This document shows positions 56,361 to 64,000 of a DNA stretch of 64,000 nt, piece after piece. Position numbers and translations under genes: made by a program. Origin of the DNA: Pohlia nutans (lineage: Eukaryota > Streptophyta > Bryopsida > Bryales > Mniaceae); contig CM040100.1 in assembly GCA_022496805.1 (NCBI GenBank), positions 20,613,009 through 20,677,008 on the forward strand, given 5' to 3'. Within the stretch, counting starts at the first letter, position 1; each line of letters opens with the position of its first letter. Below the pieces are notes generated by a model, which made no database searches, was not told where the DNA came from, and was given only the letters and a program-made list of their open reading frames with translations.

Positions 56361-56918
56361 TTAACCCCTAAATGGCTAGAGCCTTCTCCAAATTACGCAG
56401 TTTTGCACCGATGCATTATAAAATGCAATTAAGAGGGATATTTTGAACTTGATATATGAATAAAAGTTGTACATTATGAATTTTAGATCTATGATTGCTA
56501 TCACCAATATTTTTGTATAAAATTTGAAACTCAAAATTCAATTTTTTTTTGTATTTCGATTACGAATAAGATATTAACAATTTGTGGATGAAATTTGTTG
56601 TGATTGATTGAAATGTAATACTCTAAGTGTAGTGATTTTTGGAGATTTTTTGGTTGCTTAATTTTATGAGTTGACTTTTTCAAAAGCACTTTTACATTGA
56701 AATCTTCGAAATTTTGGGTGAATCACTGCAACATGAAATGAGGTATAAAAAATTCACAAATCATCCCCTTTCTAATTGGTTCACACATGCATGAAGCTAA
56801 CTTCCCATAAAATCTATAGTAAAACATCCACATTGCTAAAAGTGCATGACGGATGAGAAATCATGAATGAAATCTGTACATCGTTCAAAAAATGGACGCT
56901 CAGGCAGTTAAGGGTTAA
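56361..56918. mobile_element. TTAA/CCC-end MITE, subfamily N (copy 3)
   Basis: Begins TTAACCCCTAAATGGCTAGA and ends CAGGCAGTTAAGGGTTAA. The interior matches the copies at 1322 and 50613 in order, with a short deletion relative to them near the GATTCTATCCAT phrase (about 56485). Confidence 0.9.
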
Positions 56919-57549
56919 CATAGAGAATTGCATCCCAAGAGGCCAACCCCTCAGGTCCGCTCTCTTCCAAAGTTTCTATAACGTTCTTCAACCCCCTACT
57001 ATTTACCTTCGAATCCCAAACATCTGTCAGGGGGATCGAATGAATCGTAGAGCATTTTCTCTAACTTCAGTTGACCAAGCAACAAGAGTTGCAGAGTTGA
57101 ATTATTTTATTTGCAGATTCTCTACAGTTTAAAGGGAGTGGTCCAACAAAGGCTAAAGAACGTTATGTCTGCAGTTGATCCCATGCAGATGAAACCGTTT
57201 GGTAGCTAAATAGTCCATGATCTTGTGCAAATCCTCTGCAATTGTTAACCAAATCATCCATGCTATCTTCCGTAGAAGCCACGGATGCCATAGCCGTATG
57301 TGAAGCCCTTCCTACCCATGTCCTTATCGAATTGTAATAGTTTGGCATGTTGTGATAAGATAACCTATATCCCTTCTCAGTAGCGTAATAGCGTAAGAGA
57401 AGGAAAACCCTCCTTTAGTGATCCGCTAGTATGGTCCTGTGTTGTTGGCCCAAATGTTCCACATGTCCTTCGTGCTCCATGTTTACATGTGTATTCTTCG
57501 TGTTCTCGTGTGTTCCTTGTGCTATTTTTATTTATTTATTTTTAGAATT
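56919..57549. other. Non-AT-rich stretch, no gene resolved
   Basis: Together with 55900-56355 this may have been one continuous stretch before the 56361 element inserted. Open frames on either strand (for example minus 57348-57163) have no recognisable domain and may be an old retroelement or gene remnant. Confidence 0.3.
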
Positions 57550-57870
57550 ATTCATCCCTAATTTAATTCAATTTATGATGACAAAATTAAATTTAAAATC
57601 TATAACTTTCATACTGTAGGTCCAAAAACTACAAAACAACTTTCGTGCATCGCTGCTCATCAAGAGCTTTCCAACAATGCCAAGAATGATATAAAAAATC
57701 CCATATTCTATTTTTCATAATTTAATTCAATTTTTAGTGACCAAATTTGTTCAAAAATCCATAACTTTGACATAGTAGGTCCAAACGCGAACGGAACAAA
57801 CTCCGTGCACCCTTCGTTGTTAAGAGCTGTCTAAAGGTTCCAATAACACAACTAGGGGGTGCACAATTGA
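57550..57870. repeat. Dispersed repeat, inverted relative at 43255-43625
   Basis: The inverse of this segment shares TGGAAAGCTCTTGATGAGCA, TTCTTGGCATTG, AAAGTTATGGATTTTTGA and GTTGAGATCTTCT with the earlier copy. The phrase ATAACTTTXXXXXXGTAGGTCCAAA occurs twice inside it, about 165 bp apart, so the unit is itself duplicated. Confidence 0.6.
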
Positions 57871-57886
57871 GAAGATCTCAACATAT

Positions 57887-58458
57887 TTAACCCCTAAAGG
57901 ACCAAGTGTCCTAACTAGGACATTTCAATGTTCGGGTAGGTTCCCTTGGTGTCAATTTTTATTTTTATTTTTATTTTTTGATATAAATTATGTGAATTTG
58001 GTATATCAATACAAAAATGGGGATCTAATTTTTTTTTGATTCCAACTTTTTAGGTAGAAGTTATGGAGCAAAAGGGATTTTCTTGGGGAGAATGAGCAGT
58101 GCGGGCAAGGCTCGAAATAAACCTCAAAAATTATTATTTTTCAACTTTAACTGTAGGATCTTGTTATAGATTACCAAGAGAGTGCATGGTAACATTTTCA
58201 TAGAATTCGACTGTACAGATTGCAAGATTATAGCGTTTGAAGTGAAAAGATGAAATTGCAGTCTTTTTGGATATTTTTTGACCGTCTTTGAAGACATGGG
58301 AAAAATTGTTAAATTGGTCAAAAAAATTCTTAAATTTTATTTAAATGTTCGATTTGGTAGTTTCTATCAAGAGGAAAAAAATATTCACAAGAAAATGAAT
58401 AGAAAGAGGTGAAAATGATGCTCAAAAATAGGAAAAACTGCGGTCCTTTAGGGGTTCA
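57887..58458. mobile_element. TTAA/CCC-end element, M type
   Basis: Begins TTAACCCCTAAAGGACCAAG then TGTCCTAACTAGGACA, which holds an inner inverted repeat TGTCCT...AGGACA. It ends GCGGTCCTTTAGGGGTTCA, with the final TTAA mutated to TTCA. It is about 572 bp and non-coding. The same left end occurs at 41038. Confidence 0.8.
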
Positions 58459-59560
58459 AGAGTAGGTGAAATCTTCTTAGCAACAAAAATATGATAATTT
58501 TGTGAAATAAATTGTGGGCTTTATGGTAGGTATTTCTAGGAGGTTCACAATGTATTTGTTTCAAACATGTTTTAAAACACATTGACCTTGTCATACCCAA
58601 GTGATTGTTGTTTCATCAAAAGTGCATAAGTTTGAGCTAGAATGAAAATTTTCATCCATCTAACAATCCTCAATTGTATGGAATGGGGTCTATCTAATAT
58701 TAAAACTTATAATTATTTTCATTTGTTCATGGCATAATTTTTTTAAGAATACTAAAGTTCTTGACAAGTTAGTTTGCACGTCCATGTTGGATATTGTTGA
58801 TGAGTAATAGGCATGGGTCAAAACTAGAAAAAAAAAGCACACTACCTAGAAAATTTGGTGTGGGTTCCAATAAATGTTCCAAGTAGGGTTGTTAGGACAG
58901 ACGGATTTAAATAACAACCTTGCCTAAAATGGCAACCCGCTAGTAATTTAACAAAACTTTAGAAAGTATATTTCATATATAATTTTTTACAAATACAAAT
59001 GAAAATGAACGTCAACATAAAACAATAAAGTAATGCATACACTTGTAACTTAGGAAAATTGAACACCTATTTTGTTAAAAGTATGCAAAGGCATGTGCAT
59101 TTATTTCGTCGGTCAAAATGAATTTTCATCAAAATTCAATTACAAAAATGACAAGTTGTATTGCACAATATGAAATAAATTATAAATTAAAAAAAGAAAA
59201 GGAATATGTGGAAGTAGATTTTAAACCATTGAAATCAATTTTAGAATTTTAGAATTTGATAATGTAAGCCTACTCCTTGCAAACAATTATTGAAATTAAA
59301 AATTAAAATACTTTAAAGAAGGGAGATGGATACGTGCTTACCCCTTCAAAAGATCAAAATTAAGAATAAAAATAATCAAAATGGTGGTAGACTTGTGTCT
59401 ATTCTATCAAATACATAACATTTAGAATAAGATAACACTTCCAATATATATGTGCCTACGCTTCGTTTAACAATTAGAATCAAGAATTATAAAAAATTAA
59501 AATCAAGTAACCGCAAATAACTAAGAAACCAAGTAACTAAGTAAGATCGGGCTCTAGTAC
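58459..59560. other. Intergenic, no gene seen
   Basis: AT-rich, without credible frames or complete elements. Confidence 0.5.
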
Positions 59561-59564
59561 AAAG

Positions 59565-59795
59565 GTCATAGCCATGATTCTTCCCGTTATTGATGCTATG
59601 AGGTTCAAAAGTCATAACTATGTTTCTTCCTATTATTGTTGCCATGGGGTCCAAAAGTCATAACTCCATGCCCATAACCATGTTTCTTCTAGTCATTAAT
59701 GCCATGGGATCTAAAAGTCATAACCATGTTTTTTCCCATCCCTATAGGGTATGAGTCGAAAAGTCATAATTATGTTTCTTGTTTGAGTTAGAGTT
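59565..59795. repeat. Imperfect tandem repeat of about 60-65 bp
   Basis: Four loosely conserved units contain (A)AAAGTCATAA(C/T), TATGTTTCTTC, ATT(G/A)ATGCCATG and GGG(A/T)(T/C)C motifs. The spacing varies and the copies have diverged. Confidence 0.7.
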
Positions 59796-59808
59796 GGTGC
59801 AGGAATTA

Positions 59809-59936
59809 GAGTTAGTGGCAGTAACCACCGAGACTTAGAGTTAGTGGCAGTAACCACCGAGACTTAGGGTTAGTGGCAGTCAACCGCCGAGGCTTAGGGT
59901 TAGTGGCGGTCAACCACCGAGGCTTAGGGTTATTGA
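59809..59936. repeat. 29-30-bp tandem array, four copies
   Basis: The unit GAGTTAGTGGCAGTAACCAC CGAGACTTA occurs twice identically, then twice as the variant GGGTTAGTGGC(A/G)GTCAACC with (G/A)CCGAGGCTTA. There are no spacers, so it is a minisatellite. Confidence 0.9.
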
Positions 59937-60199
59937 GGGTATTTAAAGGGACCTTTGGTCTCTCTAGTACTTTTGCTATGGGATGGAGTTTTACTTTAGG
60001 TCTTTTGAAAGAAAGCTCTTAGCTCAGGTTTCTCTTAGCACTAGTACTTTTGGATTTTGCTTTCATGAAGTGAGAGATGGCTCAACTTGTGTGTAGATGT
60101 TTTGTTTTTCCAACCTAAACCAAAATGTCTTGTTGCAAAAAGGTTTCAATTGAATGTACTAGGGATAGGTTTGGATTATTAGCACAAAGTGTTTTAATA

Positions 60200-60577
60200 C
60201 ATTGCAATAGAGTTATCCTTAAAGTCACCTTGTGTTTGAATAAGATACCGTGAATTTTGCATTAATGTACTCTTATTTGTTCACTCCAAATAGTTAAAAG
60301 GTAGGGAAGAACTTAGTGGTCTCTCATTATTAGATGTGTAAGAGCTTGGTGGTCTTCAAACTCATGGAAAACTAGTTTAGCCGTCCTTCTTGACGGCTAA
60401 ACTAGTTTCCCTTGAATTTAGAGACCACCAAGCTCTTACGCACCTAACAATGATAGACCACCAAGCTTTTCCATACTTTCTAACTATTTGGGGTGAACAA
60501 ATAAGAGTACATTAAAGCAAAATTCACGGTATCTTATTCAAACACAAGGTGAATTTAAGGATAACTCTAATGTAGTG
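60200..60577. mobile_element. Foldback element, arms about 180 bp, tight loop
   Basis: The left arm (AGAGTTATCCTTAAAGTCAC ... GAATAAGATACCGTGAATTT ... GAGCTTGGTGGTC ... AACTAGTTTAGCCGTC) faces its inverse (GACGGCTAAACTAGTTT ... GACCACCAAGCTCTTACG ... AATTCACGGTATCTTATTC ... GGATAACTCTAATG). The loop near 60387 is only about 5 nt. Mismatches are scattered. It is non-coding. Confidence 0.9.
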
Positions 60578-61703
60578 ATGTTTTTCTTTTGCACTTTGAT
60601 TTTGCTCATGTGAATGTTTCAATCTTATTCATAAAACAACGATGTATGTAGGAAGGTCTTGGGCAAAGCTAGTCACGGAAAAGCAAAGATAGGCCGCAAG
60701 AACAAGTAAGTTCTTTTTATGATCAAGTTGTCGTCTCTTTTCATTTTTAGTATTAGAAATAATTGTAAGCAAGATAATGATAGGAACACACTGATACAAA
60801 ACTACCCTTGTTTCTATTTTTTGGGATGAATTTTTTGGCTCTCTCTAATAGAAAATTATCTTACATTTTGTTAAATCTTGATAAAAAGCATAAAAAATAA
60901 CAATATGAAAATACGTAAATTGGAATGGTTTAGTAAATTTGTACTAGTGATGACTGTCCAAATATTGGATGCATGGGACATTACACTACTTTTAGAAATG
61001 AGAGCATGTGGTTAGAACAACACTATTTGAACAACATTATTATAGTCTAATGTGGTAGAAAAATATTATAACGTCGATTTGATGCGTTGGATCAACACTA
61101 TAAGAATGACATTATTCTAGAATGTAGTAGAACAATATGAGAACGTCAATTTGACGCATTGGAACCCGGGTTGGAACGACATTACAATACCCTTCTAATG
61201 TGTTAGAACGACACTGGGAGGATCGTGACAGTTACAATAGCCTCATAAACTATAAAGTAAGAAGGGGGCTAATTTAAACTTTTTTTTTTAACATTCTCAT
61301 TTTCTTAGCACACAATTTTTAGTCCCAATCTAAAGCTCTTAATGCTCCTACATGGTTAGAACTGCTAAATTAAGAAAGATAATGTGTAAAAAAGGAAAAT
61401 AATGTTTATTGTGTCACTTGTCACCCAACCATAGAAGTAAGATATTGTCAATTAGACTTTTAGTCCTAGCTAGTACTCTCCGAGTGTCTACATACTTAAA
61501 ATATGTACAGACTAATGAAACTACTACTTTGGTGTTCTAACTAAGTGAACTTGGAGTCATAAATGTTTGGTCTATTATTTACCTCATAAGTAATTTAATT
61601 ACCATATGAGTAACTTAGTCATAGACTCTCAAGTGGTCTATTAGTTCCCTCATAAGTAACTTAATTACCATATGAGTAAGTTAATTCAACAAGAACTGCA
61701 TCC
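60578..61703. other. Intergenic, no gene resolved
   Basis: AT-rich. A short duplication at 61580-61690 repeats CCTCATAAGTAA(T/C)TTAATTACCATATGAGTAA twice. Around 61050-61200, phrases such as AACGTC(G/A)ATTTGA(T/C)GC(G/A)TTGGA recur. A short frame ending at a GTAAGT near 60705 is not in phase with the gene at 62 kb. Confidence 0.4.
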
Positions 61704-61711
61704 CAATCAAT

Positions 61712-61986
61712 CCCGGGGAAGTCATTGTCAAGAATTTAGATAACTATGAGAGAATAAATATAGGGTGTCTTTTATTCATTTGAGATAAAAATTATAATTT
61801 TATAGAAATAATATAAGGTGTTTTAAAACCAATTTGGAAAATTTAAGAATATTCCTAAAATATATATAGAACATACCCTAAATATACTATAAATAGTAGA
61901 ATATTCCAATTATTTCATAGCCCCCCATTAAATACCCTTTGTTCGCTCATATGTACCCAAAATTTACACTAAGTGACTTCCCCGAG
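61712..61986. mobile_element. Short TIR element with 8-bp target duplication CAATCAAT
   Basis: Ends CCCGGGGAAGTCATTG and AAGTGACTTCCCCGAG are inverse over 15-16 bp with two to three mismatches. CAATCAAT stands on both sides (61704-61711 and 61987-61994). An 8-bp duplication fits hAT-like elements. The 275-bp AT-rich interior is non-coding. It sits about 60 bp upstream of the 62-kb coding region. Confidence 0.85.
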
Positions 61987-62050
61987 CAATCAATGTTGTT
62001 GTGATTGAATGGTGTTCTAAATTGCTATCTGCACTTGTGTGTGGATGCAG

Positions 62051-63212
62051 GAACGTGACATCGATAGCTGGTTTGAGCAGAGCTTCGTCATCGATCAACA
62101 ACTCCGGTCAGCTATGGAAAACACAGGCCATTTCCTAACATGGGAGATAGTGAGGGCAGCCGTGGCAAGCGTGAAGAACAAGAACCACTTAGGGACACTC
62201 CTCTGGGATGTGGAACTGGGCTTCTACCCAGAAATCGTCCTCAAAGTCCAAGGAGACTCTCCATCAGTCTTTGCCCATCACTACTTGTTGTCCAAGGCGG
62301 CGCCTGGCTTGCATAAGGTAGAAGCACCAGAAACTGTTAGGTACCAATTGTGGTCACCTACAAAGCAGGGTTTTTTTTTCTAGCACCATGGTGCCAAATT
62401 CCACTGTCGTGGCACAGTCATAATGGTCTAAATATGGAGGGACCACTCTCCATTGCATGCATGGAGCACTGCTACAGTGCAAAAAAAAACCCTGCTACAA
62501 AGCACCTGTTTCAACTTCAGGAGTTCCCAATCTAGTTATCACAAGCATTAATTATGAATACCAAGTTAGCAATATGATTGGATTAAAAATGAAAGACAAT
62601 TACTGGTACACTTACTAACATCAATAGTGGTCTATGCATATTAAGTTGGAAAATTTATAACAAAATCATACATTGTGAAAAAATTAATTAAAAATTGAGC
62701 TTGGTTATTTAACCCAAAGTTTATGTGCTACAATTTTTTATCATTGAAAATCAGCGCTCCATGTAGATTGAAATGCTTAAACTGACGACAACTGTACCCC
62801 TTCCCCTTACCTTACATTGTTGCAGCGGACCAGCCAAACCTCCACCGTCATCGACATCCTGGGCATGACCATAGAGGCTCTGGAACTGTTCATAGTGTTG
62901 CTCACCATCTCCGAGAGAGAAATCATAGCTCTCATACCAGAATTGGACTACTTTGTGGACAAACATTTCGTAGTGCTCCATCATGCATTCTTCAAGTACC
63001 GAGTCTGGGACAAATTGATACCCTTGATGGATGCCGCATGGCATAGGAACGTGGCCCCTGTTGTGCACCAAATTGTCAAGTATGGATATATGATGAAGTC
63101 GGTACTGATGCCGAAACCACAGTACAAATGTATTGACATTGATTTTCACTCTTCTTCTTCTTGCCTCCGGGCTATAGACATCGATAGACAACAGAACGAG
63201 ACTGATTTGTAA
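62051..63212 (+). CDS. Unrecognised protein-coding gene, at least two exons
   Basis: Exon 62051-62317 follows an acceptor-like GTGGATGCAG and ends at AAG before GTAGAA. Exon 62826-63212 follows TTGTTGCAG. They join in phase for 217 residues. The start could instead be ATG at 62045 without an upstream exon. The first exon gives SWFEQSFVIDQQLRSAMENT and TLLWDVELGFYPEIVLKVQG. The second gives VIDILGMTIEALELFIVLLT, ELDYFVDKHFVVLHHAFFKY and a His/Ser-rich end. No signal peptide is seen, only one or two hydrophobic patches. I do not recognise the family. Both exons are much more GC-rich than the flanks. A hAT-type MITE sits in the intron. The opposite strand is also open over exon 2, but has no splice-consistent partner. 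Confidence 0.45.
62366..62494. mobile_element. hAT-like MITE with 8-bp duplication CTACAAAG
   Basis: The ends CAGGGTTTTTTTTTCTAG and TGCAAAAAAAAACCCTG are inverse over about 14 bp. CTACAAAG is perfectly duplicated (62358-62365 and 62495-62502). CAGGG termini with an 8-bp duplication fit the hAT superfamily. At 129 bp it is non-autonomous. If the gene model is right, it lies in the intron. Confidence 0.92.
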
Positions 63213-63576
63213 TTAATGTTGTTCCAACTTGTTAGAACTATTTGGCAGGTTTGAGGATGGAACTAGTTGTTTCCACTTCGGGGTTAACTCCCTTATACAA
63301 CCTCTTTATTGTCTTCAAATCTACTTGTTTGCCTGGGTAATATTTTTTCTACATAGGCTAATCTTGCTATGGAGTAAGGAACCTCATTGGGTGAAAAAAG
63401 TGCTAAAAAGACCCGCATCACACCTTGACAATGAATGCGGTTTTCACAAGATTTTTCAACTTCAGAAAAGCATTGTATTCAACCTTTTAATCCAAATTGG
63501 TTAAGATTTCTTGGAGTGTTTCACTTAATTCTAAACTTCATGTAGCAAAAAATTGAGCTCTAACTGCCATGTTTAA

Positions 63577-63603
63577 GGGGGTGGGGGTGGGGGTGGGGGT
63601 GGG
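63577..63603 (+). repeat. G-rich (GGGGGT)n run
   Basis: Five G-runs of three to six residues separated by single T residues (GGGGGGTGGGGGTGGGGG and on). It fits the G-quadruplex pattern with one-base loops. No gene start is adjacent. Confidence 0.85.
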
Positions 63604-63778
63604 TAGAAAAGGACTTATGAATATCTTGTTGACAAATGTTTTTCATTTCGGATAGGCTTTTGGCACCTCAAATGTTGATAAATGTTTAGAAAACTTGGAT
63701 TGAAACTTTATGTTATGAAGTAGAAGGGATTCCATGTGTAGTTCTATGCTAAAGTGTCTACAAATTTTAATTCAGGTA

Positions 63779-63857
63779 CACTAGTAGAAAACATGGTAAA
63801 AAAGAAACCGTAGTCAAATTCGACTGCGGTTCTTTTTTACCATGTTTTCTACTAGTA
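63779..63857. mobile_element. 78-bp foldback with CACTAGTAGAAAA ends
   Basis: ACTAGTAGAAAACATGGTAA continuing AAAAGAAACCG pairs with its inverse through ACTAGT at 63851-63856, with one 1-nt gap and one mismatch, around a short centre (TCAAATTCGA). The start CACTAGTAGAAAA resembles CACTA-type MITEs known in plants, although the right end lacks the final G of TAGTG. A transcript would form a nearly perfect hairpin. Confidence 0.85.
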
Positions 63858-63948
63858 GTATCACGCTTCAAATGTGCTTTGCATGAACTCTTTAGTTTGG
63901 AAATTAGAGTAGTGGTCACACATATGAAGTCCTAAAAACATTTAGGGA

Positions 63949-64000
63949 TTAACCCCTAAATGACCGATCGACCATTCTCTGGTCGCAGCCCAAACAACAA
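63949..64000. mobile_element. Left end of another TTAA/CCC-end element (cut by window)
   Basis: TTAACCCCTAAATGACCGAT then CGACCATTCTCTGGTCG matches the left end at 4483, including the subterminal GACCA...TGGTC repeat. The same TTAA is preceded by CATTTAGGGA, which looks like the right end of a different copy. Confidence 0.75.

Noticed and set aside
62751..63191. 146-codon minus-strand frame over exon 2 of the 62-kb gene
   Set aside because: No minus-strand partner exon or splice-consistent start was found, whereas the plus strand has an acceptor and an in-phase upstream exon. The choice is moderate in confidence.

Overview
The window reads as nuclear DNA of a streptophyte plant. It is AT-rich and gene-poor, the genes carry GT-AG introns, there are short TTTAGGG-type runs, and the recognisable proteins are plant-like: NAF1, a GOST-type seven-transmembrane protein, a J-domain protein and a plastid-targeted-looking protein. 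I cannot name the species. Nothing looks bacterial, viral or organellar, and there is no rRNA and no intact tRNA.

Genes. The minus strand at 7.1-10.6 kb carries a five-exon NAF1 gene (H/ACA snoRNP assembly). A small four-exon gene at 27.5-28.8 kb (+) may encode a plastid protein of unknown function. At 34.25-35.37 kb (+) lies a two-exon gene for a secreted or membrane-anchored proline-rich protein. At 35.9-37.5 kb (-) lies an intronless GOST/GPR107-like gene whose untranslated leader is probably spliced. At 48.5-50.5 kb (+) lies a four-exon membrane-anchored J-domain protein. At 54.35-54.68 kb (+) lies a 107-residue single-pass membrane protein behind a spliced leader. At 62.0-63.2 kb (+) lies a two-exon gene I do not recognise. 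Weaker candidates are at 12.7-13.0 kb, 16.6-16.9 kb and 42.1-42.5 kb. The genes do different housekeeping-type jobs and do not form a pathway or operon.

The rest is mostly small repeats. The dominant theme is a large set of 0.2-0.8 kb elements that begin TTAACCC(C/T)TAAA or TTAACCCTTTAG and end with the inverse, flanked by TTAA. That combination is a piggyBac-like signature. About fifteen copies fall into several subfamilies, and some are nested or abut on one shared TTAA. One copy sits inside a palindrome and shows the target-site duplication directly.

Other elements are MITEs with hAT-like (8-bp), PIF/Harbinger-like (TAA) and CACTA-like (3-bp) signatures, a tRNA-derived SINE, foldback elements up to 885 bp, and many tandem arrays. 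One array is phased at about 59 bp with a self-complementary core GTTAGGCATATGCCTAAC. A second recurring pattern is tandem duplication of the promoter or 5'-leader region, upstream of at least four of the genes and probably five.
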